A stretch of 64,000 nt of DNA from the NCBI RefSeq assembly GCF_032460525.1, contig NZ_CP135963.1, positions 1,550,001 through 1,614,000 on the forward strand. Reading direction: 5' to 3'. Both the position numbers and the translations under genes were made by a program. This DNA comes from Geodermatophilus sp. DSM 44513 (GTDB taxonomy: Bacteria > Actinomycetota > Actinomycetes > Mycobacteriales > Geodermatophilaceae). Positions within the stretch are counted from its first letter, which is position 1. Each line of letters begins with the position of its first letter. The notes under the pieces are model-generated. The model searched no databases. It saw nothing but the letters and a program-made list of their open reading frames with translations, and had not been told where the DNA came from. Positions 26,824-35,688 of the stretch are shown in pieces.

Positions 26824-27330
26824 GTGCCCGTGGAAGCCGACGTGATCGTGGAGATCCCCAAGGGGTCGCGGAACAAGTACGAGTACGACTCCCGGGTCGG
26901 CCGCATCCGGCTGGACCGGATGCTGTTCACCGCGACCGGCTACCCGGGCGACTACGGGTTCGTGCCGGACACCCTGGCCGAGGACGGCGACCCGATCGAC
27001 GCCCTGCTGCTGCTGGACGAGCCGACCTTCCCCGGCTGCCTCGTGCGGGTGCGCGTCATCGGCGTGTTCTGGATGCACGACAGCTCGGGACGCGACGCCA
27101 AGCTGCTGTGCGTGCCGGCGACGGACCCACGGCACCGGCACCTGCAGCGGCTGGAGGACGTGCCGATCCACCAGGTCGCCGAGATCTGGCACTTCTTCAC
27201 CATCTACGAGGCCCTGGAGCCCGGGAAGTCGGCCGAGAGCCGCGGCTGGGAGGGCCGCAGGGACGCCGAACGCGCCCTGGAGGACGCCCGGCGCCGGTAC
27301 GCCGACCGGGCCACCCGGGCCGCCGGCTGA
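26824..27330 (+). CDS. ppa: Family I inorganic pyrophosphatase
   Basis: 168 residues. VIVEIPKGSRNKYEYD, the Tyr/Lys region GYPGDYGFVPDTLAEDGDPIDALLLLDEP with the DGDPID metal-binding aspartates, and the final EIWHFFTIYEALEPGK block define soluble pyrophosphatase. It hydrolyses PPi to drive biosynthesis. The GTG at 26824 follows GAGGAGGGAC. The 27-residue basic C-terminal tail is common in actinobacteria. Confidence 0.95.
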   Translation: MPVEADVIVEIPKGSRNKYEYDSRVGRIRLDRMLFTATGYPGDYGFVPDTLAEDGDPIDALLLLDEPTFPGCLVRVRVIGVFWMHDSSGRDAKLLCVPATDPRHRHLQRLEDVPIHQVAEIWHFFTIYEALEPGKSAESRGWEGRRDAERALEDARRRYADRATRAAG

Positions 27331-27351
27331 GCGCCCCGGCGGGGACGTCGG

Positions 27352-28512
27352 TCAGCGCGCGGCGAGGGCGGCGGCCATCTGCTCGACGGCCCGGGTCAGG
27401 ACCGGCCGCGGGGTGGCGACGTTGAGCCGCACGAACCCGGCGCCGGCGGCGCCGCACAGCGCCCCGTCGGTCAGCGCGACCCCGGCCCGATCCAGGAAGA
27501 AGGCGCCGGGCTCGGTCAGGTCCAGCTCGCGGCAGTCCAGCCAGGCCAGGTATGTGCCCTCCGGCGGGGTGTACCGGACACCGGGCAGGAGCTCGGCGAC
27601 CAGGTCGGCCAGCAGCCGGCGGTTGCCGTCCAGGTGGACCAGGAGCTCGTCCAGCCACTGGGCGCCGCCGGTGTAGGCGGCGGTGTTCGCCACGACGCCC
27701 AGGGTGGACGCCCCGTGTTCGGCGTGCAGCCCGATCCGCGCCCACAGCTCGGCGTCGGCGGCGTTCGACAGCACCAGCTGCGCGCACTTGAGGCCGGGCA
27801 GGTTCCACGCCTTGGACGCCGAGGTGGCGGTGACCGCGTGCCCGGCCGGTACGTCGCCCAGCGAGGCGTAGGGCACGTGCCGCGAGCCGGGGAACACCAG
27901 CGGCGCGTGGATCTCGTCGGAGAACACCCGGCCGCCGTGCCGGTCGACCACCTCGGCCACCGCGGTCATCTCCGCCGGCTCCAGCACCCGGCCGATCGGG
28001 TTGTGCGGGTTGCACAGCACCAGCAGGTGCCCGCCGGCCCGGAAGGCGGCGTCCAGCGCGTCGAGGTCGTAGACGTACCGGTCGCCGTCGCGGGCCATCG
28101 GCACCTCGATGACCTCGCGCCCCAGCACCGCCGGCAGGGTGAGGAAGGGCATGTACGCCGGCGTCGGCAGCACGACCGGGCTGCCCGGCCGGGAGAAGTG
28201 CTCGACCGCGGCGGCCAGGCCGGCCAGCACGTCGGCCACCGGGCGCACCCGCTCCGGCGGCACCGCCCAGCCGTACCGGTCGGCCGACCACCCGGCGTAG
28301 GCCTCGGCCATGCCGGTCAGCAGCCCCGGGGGCAGGTAGCCGAGGACGCCGCCGGCGACCGCCGTGTGCAGTGCCTCGGCGACCGCCGGGGCCGTGCCGA
28401 GGTCGGATTCGGCGACGAACATCCCGATGGCCTCGGGGTACAGCGTCCACTTCAGGCTGCCGCGGGCCCGCAGCTCCTCGACGGTCGGGTCGTCGAACCC
28501 GCGGTCGGCCAT
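27352..28512 (-). CDS. PLP-dependent aminotransferase/C-S lyase (MalY/PatB type)
   Basis: 386 residues. Fold type I: LVLCNPHNPIGRVLEPAEM, FSDEIHAPLVF, and the PLP lysine in TATSASKAWNLPGLKCAQLV. The pattern MFVAESDLGTAPAVAEALHTAV near the N-terminus is that of cystathionine beta-lyase/MalY proteins. It may cleave C-S bonds or transaminate. Its ATG shares one base with the stop of the upstream dehydrogenase gene (TGATG), so the two are translationally coupled, an unusual pairing. Confidence 0.87.
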   Translation of the reverse strand: MADRGFDDPTVEELRARGSLKWTLYPEAIGMFVAESDLGTAPAVAEALHTAVAGGVLGYLPPGLLTGMAEAYAGWSADRYGWAVPPERVRPVADVLAGLAAAVEHFSRPGSPVVLPTPAYMPFLTLPAVLGREVIEVPMARDGDRYVYDLDALDAAFRAGGHLLVLCNPHNPIGRVLEPAEMTAVAEVVDRHGGRVFSDEIHAPLVFPGSRHVPYASLGDVPAGHAVTATSASKAWNLPGLKCAQLVLSNAADAELWARIGLHAEHGASTLGVVANTAAYTGGAQWLDELLVHLDGNRRLLADLVAELLPGVRYTPPEGTYLAWLDCRELDLTEPGAFFLDRAGVALTDGALCGAAGAGFVRLNVATPRPVLTRAVEQMAAALAAR

Positions 28513-31352
28513 CAGGAGCGCGCCCGGGCCAGCAGCTGGGCCAGGTGCAGGGCCTCCCGGCCGGCCAGCTGGTCGAGCTGGGTGCGGCAGGAGAACCCGT
28601 CGGCCAGCACCACGGCGTCCGGCCCGGCGTCGCGGACGGCGGGCAGCAGCTGCTGCTCGGCGATGGCCACCGACACCTCGTGGTGGCCCCGCTCCACGCC
28701 CCAGTTGCCGGCCAGCCCGCAGCAGCCGCCCACCCGGGTGACCGTGGCGCCGGCCTCCCGCAGCAGCCGGGCGTCGGCGGTCCAGCCGAGGACGGCGTGG
28801 TGGTGGCAGTGCGGCTGGGCGACGACCTGCACCCCGGCCAGCGACGGCGGCGTCCAGCCCGGGGTCTGCTGCAGCAGCTCGGCCAGCGTCCGGGTGCCCG
28901 CGGCGACCCGCTCGGCGGCCGGACCGCCCACCAGCTCCAGGCCCTCGTGCCGCAGCACCGCGGTGCAGGAGGGCTCGACGCCGACGACCGGCACCCCGGC
29001 GTCCACCAGCGGGGCGAGCAGCTCGATGGTGCGGCCCAGGGTGCGGCGGGCGGAGTCCAGTTGCCCGGTGGTGATCCAGGTCAGCCCGCAGCACGCCTCG
29101 GCCGGGGGCACCTGCACCCGGTAGCCGGCGTCCTCCAGCACCGCGGCGGTGGCCACGGCGACCTCGGGGGCGAAGTGGTCGGTGAACGAGTCCACCCACA
29201 GCGCGACCGGCCGGCCGTCACCGCCATTGTCGCGGTGTTGGCGGGTCGTGGCCGCCCAGGTCTCCCGGAAGGTGCGCGGAGCGAAGGCGGGCAGCGGACG
29301 GCGCTGGTCCACCCCCGCCCCCCACTTGGCCAGCCGCCCGCCCAGCCGCGACCCGGTCACCGCGTTGGCCAGCCGCGGCGCGCGGGCGGCGACGTCGGCC
29401 CACCGCGGCAGCCAGCCCAGCGTGTAGTGCGCGCGCGGGCGCAGCCGCCGGCGGTAGCTCTGGTGCAGCACCTCGGCCTTGTAGGAGGCCATGTCCACGC
29501 CGGTGGGGCAGTCGCGCGCGCAGCCCTTGCAGGACAGGCACAGGTCCAGCGCCTCGTGCACCTCGGGGGCGCGCCAGTCCGTCACCGGCCCGCCGGGGGC
29601 GAGCAGCTCCTGCAGCACGCGGGCCCGGCCGCGGGTGTTGTCCTTCTCGTTCCGCGTCGCCGGCCACGACGGGCACATCACCGCTCCGGTCGACTGCAGG
29701 TCGGCCCGGCACTTGCCGACGCCGGTGCAGCGGTGCACGGCGGCGGACAGGTCCCCGCCGTCGTGGGTGTAGGCCAGCGCCAGGCCGTGCGTGACACGTG
29801 GCGCGGCGGCCATCCGGATGTCGTCGTCCACCCGGGCCGGGCGCACCAGCACGCCGGGGTTGAGCACGTCGGCGGGGTCGAACAGCCCCTTCACCCGCTC
29901 GAAGAGCTCCAGCGCGTGCGGCGGGAACATCGCCGGCAGCAGCTCGCTGCGCGCCCGCCCGTCGCCGTGCTCGCCGGACACCGAGCCGCCGTAGCGGGCG
30001 ACCAGCGCCGCGGCGTCGGTCACGAAGTCGCGGTAGACCTGCCGCCCGCGGTCGGGCTCGCGGCCGAACGGGAAGTCCACCCGGCCGTGCACGCAGCCGT
30101 CGCCGAAGTGGCCGTAGGGGACGCACTGCAGCCCGTGGGCGTCCAGCAGCGCGTCGAACTCGCGCAGGTAGGCGCCCAGGGCCTCGACCGGCACCGCGGC
30201 GTCCTCCCAGCCGGCGTGCGCCGGGCGCCCGTCGGAGGTGCGCGCGGCCAGGCCCGCGCCGTCCTCCCGGATCCGCCAGATCGCCGCGGCCTCGGCGGGG
30301 TCGGTGACCACCAGGGAGTCCAGCGCGCCGGCGTCGGCCAGCACGCCGCGCGCCTTGTGCTGCACCTCCGCGACGCTGTCGCCGGTCAGCTCCACGATCA
30401 GCCAGCCGTCGCCGCGGGGCAGGTCGGGCACCACGGCGGCCGGGACGTCGCGCAGCCGCTGCACGATCCGCTGGTCCAGGCCCTCCACGGCGGTGGGCCG
30501 GTGCGGCAGCAGCCCGGGGGTGGCGTCGGCGGCCTCGGCCATCGACGGGTAGCCGAGCACGACCAGGCCGCGGTGCGGGGCGTCGGCGACCAGCCGCACG
30601 GTCGCGCCGAGGACGACGGCCAGCGTGCCCTCGCTGCCCACCAGCGCGCGCGCCACGGAGAAGCCGTGCTCGGGCAGCAGGTGCTCCAGCGCGTAGCCCG
30701 ACGCCTGCCGGCCGAACCGGCCGAACTCGGTGCGCAGCGTGGCCAGCTCGCCGTCCACCAGCTGGCGCAGCCGGTCGAGCACCCCGCCGGCCGAGGCACC
30801 GTCCGGGCCGAGGGTGAGCCGCTCGCCGGCGCCGGTGACCACGTCCAGGCCGACCACGTTGTCCGACGTCCGGCCGTAGCCCAGGGCGCGCGACCCGCAG
30901 GCGTTGTTGCCGATCATCCCGCCGATCGTGCAGCGGTTGTGCGTGCTCGGGTCCGGGCCGAAGCGCAGCCCGTGCGGCCGGGCCGCCTTCTGCAGCGCCG
31001 ACTGCACCACGCCGGGGTCGACGGTCGCCGTCCGGCTCTCGGGATCGATCCGGTGCACCCGGGACAGGTACCGGCTGGTGTCGACGACGACGCCGGTGCC
31101 CACGGCGTTGCCCGCGATCGAGGTGCCCGCACCGCGGGCGGTCAGCGGCACGCCGAGGTCGCGGCAGACGGCGAGGGTCGCCTCGATCTCGTCGGGGTGC
31201 CGGGGGCGGACGACGGCCCGCGGCAGCACGCGGTACAGCGAGGCGTCGGTGGAGTACAGCGCCCGGGCCAGGCCGGAGTCGTCGACGTCCCCGATGCCCG
31301 CGCGGCGCAGCGCCCCGGTCAGCTCGCCCACCGCGTCCTGCACCTGCGTCAT
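28512..31352 (-). CDS. FAD-binding and (Fe-S)-binding oxidoreductase (D-lactate/2-hydroxyacid dehydrogenase type)
   Basis: 946 residues. FAD_binding_4 domain (about 35-240; VPLTARGAGTSIAGNAVG, PDPSTHNRCTIGGMIGNNACGS), FAD-oxidase C domain to about 530 (GHFGDGCVHGRVDFPF, GEHGDGRARSELL), then an Fe-S region (CTGVGKCRADLQSTGAVMCPSW and CLSCKGCARDCPTGVDM), and a C-terminal GlpC-like part with ACCGLTW and GCCGLAGNWG. This matches the fused Dld/GlpC or YdiJ architecture that oxidises D-2-hydroxyacids and passes electrons to quinone. Substrate not assigned. First gene of a two-gene unit with the aminotransferase. Confidence 0.93.
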   Translation of the reverse strand: MTQVQDAVGELTGALRRAGIGDVDDSGLARALYSTDASLYRVLPRAVVRPRHPDEIEATLAVCRDLGVPLTARGAGTSIAGNAVGTGVVVDTSRYLSRVHRIDPESRTATVDPGVVQSALQKAARPHGLRFGPDPSTHNRCTIGGMIGNNACGSRALGYGRTSDNVVGLDVVTGAGERLTLGPDGASAGGVLDRLRQLVDGELATLRTEFGRFGRQASGYALEHLLPEHGFSVARALVGSEGTLAVVLGATVRLVADAPHRGLVVLGYPSMAEAADATPGLLPHRPTAVEGLDQRIVQRLRDVPAAVVPDLPRGDGWLIVELTGDSVAEVQHKARGVLADAGALDSLVVTDPAEAAAIWRIREDGAGLAARTSDGRPAHAGWEDAAVPVEALGAYLREFDALLDAHGLQCVPYGHFGDGCVHGRVDFPFGREPDRGRQVYRDFVTDAAALVARYGGSVSGEHGDGRARSELLPAMFPPHALELFERVKGLFDPADVLNPGVLVRPARVDDDIRMAAAPRVTHGLALAYTHDGGDLSAAVHRCTGVGKCRADLQSTGAVMCPSWPATRNEKDNTRGRARVLQELLAPGGPVTDWRAPEVHEALDLCLSCKGCARDCPTGVDMASYKAEVLHQSYRRRLRPRAHYTLGWLPRWADVAARAPRLANAVTGSRLGGRLAKWGAGVDQRRPLPAFAPRTFRETWAATTRQHRDNGGDGRPVALWVDSFTDHFAPEVAVATAAVLEDAGYRVQVPPAEACCGLTWITTGQLDSARRTLGRTIELLAPLVDAGVPVVGVEPSCTAVLRHEGLELVGGPAAERVAAGTRTLAELLQQTPGWTPPSLAGVQVVAQPHCHHHAVLGWTADARLLREAGATVTRVGGCCGLAGNWGVERGHHEVSVAIAEQQLLPAVRDAGPDAVVLADGFSCRTQLDQLAGREALHLAQLLARARS

Positions 31353-31406
31353 CGCCCGCTCCCTCGTCCGTGCCCGGGTGACCGCACCCGGTGCGCGGTC
31401 TCCCTT

Positions 31407-32693
31407 CTACACCCCGCCGCGGGCGGAGCTCCGGCGCAGCCGGCCTGCGGCGGTGGTGCCGGTGCTGCGGGCGACGGTGCGCAGCAGGTGCGTGCGCTGG
31501 GCCGGGGGCAGGGCGGCGAAGGTGCGCGCCATGGTGGCGGCCACGGCCGACGGCGGGGAGCCGACGTCGAGGTAGGCCGCCCAGGACCGCTCGGGCAGGG
31601 TGAAGAAGGCGGCGAAGAACGCGTCGGTGCCCGGCCCGTCGAGGGACAGCAGCACCTCCAGGCCGAGTCCGAGCAGGGCCACCGTCGCGCCGGGGCGGGC
31701 CGCGCGCACCACCCGGCGCACCGCCCGGGCGTCGCCGCCGGCGGCCAGGGCGGCGGCCACCCGCGGGCCGAGCCGCAGCGAGGACGCCACGCTGTAGCCG
31801 GTCGCCGGGTGCACCAGCCCCGCCCGGGCGCCCAGCGGGGTGCCGGGGCTGCTGGGGACGCCCAGCGGGATCGTCACCCGCTCGGGCCCCCCCACCGGGC
31901 GCAGGCCGCGCGCGGTGAGCACCCGGTCCAGCCGGGCCCGCAGGTCGGCCAGCGGCACCGGTGGGCGGCCGGCCAGGGAGGTGGCCTCCAGCAGCACGCT
32001 GCCGTCGTCGAGGGACAGGCCGTAGAGGAACGCCGGGGGTGCGACCGGGTCGGCCAGCGCGGCCCAGTCCATGAGCAGTGCGCCCCCGGCCGGGACCAGC
32101 TCGTCGACCGGTCCGGGCACGACCTCGCCCCACGCCCGCTGCGCGGCGGTGCCCGGGCCGCCGCCGCGGGCGTCGAGCACAACCCGGGCGCGCAGTGCGG
32201 TGCCGTCGTCGAGCTCGGCCACCTCCGGGCCGCCGTCGGCGCGCAGCCCGCGGACCCGGCCGGCCACCACCTCGCCGCCGGAGTCGCGGAACCGGTCGAG
32301 CAGGGCGGAGTGCAGGACGTCGTTGCGCAGCCGTGCGTAGCGCCGGGTCAACCGCCGCTCCCCACCCGCGGCGGTGCGCACGACGGTCGGCGCGCCGGCC
32401 GCGGCGACGGCGGCCGGGTCCAGCCCGAGCGGCGGCGCTGCGGCGGCCAGCTCGTCGTCCCACAGGCAGTAGGTGGCCGGCCAGGGCCGCAGCACCGGCG
32501 CCACCAGCGCCGTCCGCAGCCCGGCGGCGGCACAGGCCGCCGCCGCCGACAGGCCCGCCGGACCGGCACCGGCGACGACGACGTCCAGGCCGGTCGGCGG
32601 GGTGGTCGGCACGGCGGCAGACCACCACACGGCCGCGGCCGGCGCACCACCGGGCTGTGCCGGTCCCCCCGGATGATCAGCCGACCTGGTCAT
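31407..32693 (-). CDS. crtY: Lycopene beta-cyclase
   Basis: 428 residues. GLDVVVAGAGPAGLSAAAACAAAG is the dinucleotide fold. LRPWPATYCLWDDEL is the hallmark of CrtY/CrtL cyclases. LDARGGGPG, FLYGLSLDDGSVLLEATSLAGRP and LVHPATGYSVASSL are conserved downstream. It cyclises lycopene ends to beta-rings for carotenoids. A 30-residue low-complexity N-terminus precedes the fold, so GTG codons inside could be the true start. No other carotenoid gene is in the window. Confidence 0.9.
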   Translation of the reverse strand: MTRSADHPGGPAQPGGAPAAAVWWSAAVPTTPPTGLDVVVAGAGPAGLSAAAACAAAGLRTALVAPVLRPWPATYCLWDDELAAAAPPLGLDPAAVAAAGAPTVVRTAAGGERRLTRRYARLRNDVLHSALLDRFRDSGGEVVAGRVRGLRADGGPEVAELDDGTALRARVVLDARGGGPGTAAQRAWGEVVPGPVDELVPAGGALLMDWAALADPVAPPAFLYGLSLDDGSVLLEATSLAGRPPVPLADLRARLDRVLTARGLRPVGGPERVTIPLGVPSSPGTPLGARAGLVHPATGYSVASSLRLGPRVAAALAAGGDARAVRRVVRAARPGATVALLGLGLEVLLSLDGPGTDAFFAAFFTLPERSWAAYLDVGSPPSAVAATMARTFAALPPAQRTHLLRTVARSTGTTAAGRLRRSSARGGV

Positions 32694-32806
32694 CGAGGGT
32701 CCTGGCTCACCGCCGGCAGTGAGCCAGGACCGGCAACGGCGAGCTCGGACGCCGGCGCGCCCCGAGCCCGCGAGGGATGGGGGACGCCGGCAACCCCTTT
32801 GCAGGG

Positions 32807-32832
32807 CCCGCCGCGAGCTCGCGAGCGGCGGG
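32807..32832 (-). terminator. Stem-loop downstream of the GH13 gene
   Basis: CCCGCCGC/GCGGCGGG 8-bp stem with a 10-base loop that itself holds GAGCTC, 19 bp past the GH13 stop on the minus strand. Confidence 0.6.
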
Positions 32833-32850
32833 GGGACGCGGGGTCCTCCG

Positions 32851-34473
32851 TCAGTCCTCGAGGACCCACACCGCGCTGTTCGGCGGCAGGGCCACCGTGC
32901 CGCCGGAGCGGCGCACCTGCGTGGAGGCGAGCATCACCTGGCCGGGGCAGCCGGCGAGCACCGTCTCGCTGCCCATGTTGACCACGCAGCGCACCGTCTC
33001 CCCGCCGCCGACCGAGCGGACGGTCAGCACGTCGCCGCGGGTGGTGATCGTCGGCGAGCCCGACCCGAACGCCGGGTGCGCCCGGCGCAGCGCCAGCGCC
33101 CGCCGGTGCAGGGTCAGCGTCGAGCCGCCCTGCCCGGTCTGCACCGACACCGCGTGCCGGCCCCAGTCCGCCGGGATCGGCAGCCACGGCTCGGCCGCGC
33201 CCTCGGGGGAGAAGCCGACGCCGGGCGCGGGGTTCCACGGCATGGGCACCCGGCAGCCGTCGCGGCCGGCGCGGGCGCCGCCGCTGCGGTGGAAGATCGG
33301 GTCCTGCCGGGCCTCGTCGGGGACGTCGGCCTGCGGCAGGCCCAGCTCGTCGCCGGCGTAGAGGTAGGCCGAGCCGGGCAGGGCGAGGGTGAGCAGGGCG
33401 GCCGCGCGGGTGCGGGCGGTGCCCAGCTCGCCGCCGCCGAAGCGGGTCACCTGCCGCTCCTTGTCGTGGTTGCCCAGCACCCAGGACACCGGCGCGCCCA
33501 CCCGCCCGTAGGCGTCCAGCGCGCCGGCGATCGCCTCGGCGAACGGCGCGGCCCCCCACGGCGACTTGAGCAGCCGGAAGGACAGCGCCTGGTGCAGCTC
33601 GTCGGGCCGGGAGTACAGGGCCACCTGCTCCAGGTCGGCCAGGCACACCTCGCCGACCAGCATCGTGCCGGGGTACTCGTCGCAGATCGACCGCCAGCGG
33701 CGCCACACGTCGTGCACCTCGGGCTGGTTCCAGGTCATCGCCTGCTCGGGGCCGTGGCCGAACAGCGTGGGGGCGTAGCTGCCCGGGTTGTCCCGCAGGC
33801 CGGCGTCCTTGTACAGCCCGTAGGCGACGTCCACCCGGAAGCCGGCCACCCCGCGGTCCAGCCAGAAGCGCAGGGTGCGCTCGAAGTCCTCGGCGACGGC
33901 CGGGTCGCGCCAGTCCAGGTCGGGCTGCTCGGGGGCGAACAGGTGCAGGTACCACCGACCGTCCGGGGTGCGCGACCACGCCGGACCGCCGAACAGCGAC
34001 CGCCAGTTGTTCGGCGGCTGCTCCGACGGCGGGGCGAAGTGGTAGCGGGCGGCCTCGGGGCAGTCCGGGTCGGCCAGCGCCGCCCGGAACCAGGGGTGCT
34101 GGTCGGAGGTGTGGTTGGGGACGACGTCGAGCACGACCTTCAGGCCCAGCCGCGCGGCGTCCTCCACCAGGGCCTCGAGGTCGGACACGTCGCCGTAGTC
34201 CGGGTCGACCGCGCGGTAGTCGACGACGTCGTAGCCGCCGTCGGCACCGCCGGAGGGGTAGTGCGGGTTGATCCACACCGCGTCCACGCCGAGCCAGGCG
34301 AGGTAGGGCAGCCGCTGGCGCAGCCCGCGCAGGTCGCCGATGCCGTCACCGTCGCTGTCGGCGAAGGACCGCAGGTAGACCTGGTAGACCACCGCGTCCC
34401 GCCACCAGGGCGCGGCTGCGGGCGCGACCCGGCGGCGGGTCTGAGTCCTCGCGACGGAGAGGCGGCGGGCCAT
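32851..34473 (-). CDS. GH13 alpha-glucosidase (oligo-1,6-glucosidase subfamily)
   Basis: 540 residues. Starts WWRDAVVYQVYLRSFADSDGDGIGDL, typical of oligo-1,6-glucosidase/trehalulose-type GH13. Conserved regions: DVVPNHTS, GFRVDVAYGL (nucleophile Asp), TMLVGEV (acid/base Glu) and VLGNHDKER (transition-state Asp). A C-terminal beta-sandwich follows. No signal peptide, so it acts on imported alpha-glucosides. ATG at 34473 with a short basic leader. Divergent from a glutamine amidotransferase gene, with a 9-bp inverted repeat between. No LacI regulator or sugar ABC transporter is adjacent. Confidence 0.93.
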   Translation of the reverse strand: MARRLSVARTQTRRRVAPAAAPWWRDAVVYQVYLRSFADSDGDGIGDLRGLRQRLPYLAWLGVDAVWINPHYPSGGADGGYDVVDYRAVDPDYGDVSDLEALVEDAARLGLKVVLDVVPNHTSDQHPWFRAALADPDCPEAARYHFAPPSEQPPNNWRSLFGGPAWSRTPDGRWYLHLFAPEQPDLDWRDPAVAEDFERTLRFWLDRGVAGFRVDVAYGLYKDAGLRDNPGSYAPTLFGHGPEQAMTWNQPEVHDVWRRWRSICDEYPGTMLVGEVCLADLEQVALYSRPDELHQALSFRLLKSPWGAAPFAEAIAGALDAYGRVGAPVSWVLGNHDKERQVTRFGGGELGTARTRAAALLTLALPGSAYLYAGDELGLPQADVPDEARQDPIFHRSGGARAGRDGCRVPMPWNPAPGVGFSPEGAAEPWLPIPADWGRHAVSVQTGQGGSTLTLHRRALALRRAHPAFGSGSPTITTRGDVLTVRSVGGGETVRCVVNMGSETVLAGCPGQVMLASTQVRRSGGTVALPPNSAVWVLED

Positions 34474-34535
34474 GTCGCCACCATCGGCTGATCCCGGCCG
34501 GTCCCTGCGCAGCAGGTCACACGAAAGGGTGACGT

Positions 34536-34560
34536 CCGGTTGGCAGGAGCCGCCAACCGG
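34536..34560. promoter_or_regulatory. Inverted repeat between divergent GH13 and amidotransferase genes
   Basis: CCGGTTGGC-N7-GCCAACCGG, perfect 9-bp arms, midway between the two start codons (63 bp and 67 bp away). The position suits an operator for a divergent promoter pair; a hairpin in the leader is the alternative. Confidence 0.5.
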
Positions 34561-34626
34561 CCAGCTCGGCTGTGACGGACGGGGCAGCTGCGCCCGGGGA
34601 CCCGCCGCGGCCTAGCATCGGCGGCC

Positions 34627-35355
34627 GTGCGGCCCTTCCTCCTGCTGGCCTCCCGCGCCGAGGACGAGGCCGCGGACGACGAGTACGCCGCCTTCCTGCG
34701 GGCCACCGGGCTGGACGAGCCGCAGCTGCGGCGGGTCCGGCTGGAGGCCGGGCCGCTGCCGCCACTGGACCCGGGCGCCCACGCCGGGGTGTTCCTCGGG
34801 GGCGGGCCGTTCAACGCCAGCGACCCGGCCGAGGCCAAGTCCGCCGTCCAGCGCCGCGTCGAGGCGGAGCTGTCCGCGCTGCTGGACCAGGTCGTCGCCC
34901 GCGACCTGCCCTTCCTCGGCGCCTGCTACGGCATCGGCACGCTCGGCACCCACCAGGGCGGGGTGGTCGACCGCACGCACGGGGAGCCGATCTCCTGCGT
35001 GCCGGTCACCCTGACCGACGCCGGACGGGCCGACCCGCTGTTCGACGGCGTGCCGGAGGTGTTCGACGCGCTGGTCGGGCACAAGGAGGCCTGCCGGGTG
35101 CTGCCGGCGTCGGCGGTGCTGCTGGCCACCTCGCCGGGCTGCCCGGTGCAGGTGTTCCGGGTCGGCCGCAACGTGTACGCCACCCAGTTCCACCCCGAGC
35201 TCGACGTCGCGGGCGTCGTCACCCGGGTGCGGGTGTACCAGCACGCCGGCTACTTCCCGCCCGCGGAGATGGAGGACCTGATCACCCGGGTGAGCCGGGC
35301 CGTGGTCACCGAGCCGAGCCGGCTGCTGGCGAACTTCGTCGCCCGCTACGGCTGA
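34627..35355 (+). CDS. Class I glutamine amidotransferase-like protein
   Basis: 242 residues. The GATase fold is evident: HAGVFLGGGPFNASD, nucleophile elbow LGACYGIGTLG (Cys), and FHPELD (His-Glu of the triad). It resembles stand-alone GMP-synthase-like amidotransferases of unknown acceptor. GTG at 34627. Alone on the plus strand, so its synthase partner is unknown. Confidence 0.85.
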   Translation: MRPFLLLASRAEDEAADDEYAAFLRATGLDEPQLRRVRLEAGPLPPLDPGAHAGVFLGGGPFNASDPAEAKSAVQRRVEAELSALLDQVVARDLPFLGACYGIGTLGTHQGGVVDRTHGEPISCVPVTLTDAGRADPLFDGVPEVFDALVGHKEACRVLPASAVLLATSPGCPVQVFRVGRNVYATQFHPELDVAGVVTRVRVYQHAGYFPPAEMEDLITRVSRAVVTEPSRLLANFVARYG

Positions 35356-35688
35356 CGTCCTCGTCCTCCCGGACGACCCCGCGGCCACGTGCCCGGACCT
35401 CGGTGCCCCCACGCCGCGCGGGCCCAGGCGGAGGGCCCCCTGCACCGGGGCCGATCACCGCGTGGAGCCCCTCGGCCGCTCCTCGCGGAGGCCTCCGGTC
35501 CCACTCCTCGTGGCCACCACAGCCGCAGCCGGGCGCCCGGCGCCAGACGGTGGACAACCGCGCGGGGCACGGGGAAGCTCTGGGCGCCTCCGACGGTTCG
35601 CCGGGGAGCGTCCCGGGGCCAGGCCGCGGGCACGCACCGGACGGCCCACCGCCGTGGGTCGGCACACGCGCGAGCGCGGGGAGGGGCC
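35356..35688. other. Intergenic stretch without a gene
   Basis: 333 bp between the amidotransferase and the MFS gene. It reads open in several frames because of high GC, but I see no family pattern, no clear promoter boxes and only short imperfect hairpins (for example GGCCCC-N7-GGGGCC near 35430). Confidence 0.5.

Noticed and set aside
28371..32981. A 1536-codon open frame on the plus strand
   Set aside because: It runs antisense through four well-supported minus-strand genes and has low-complexity composition.
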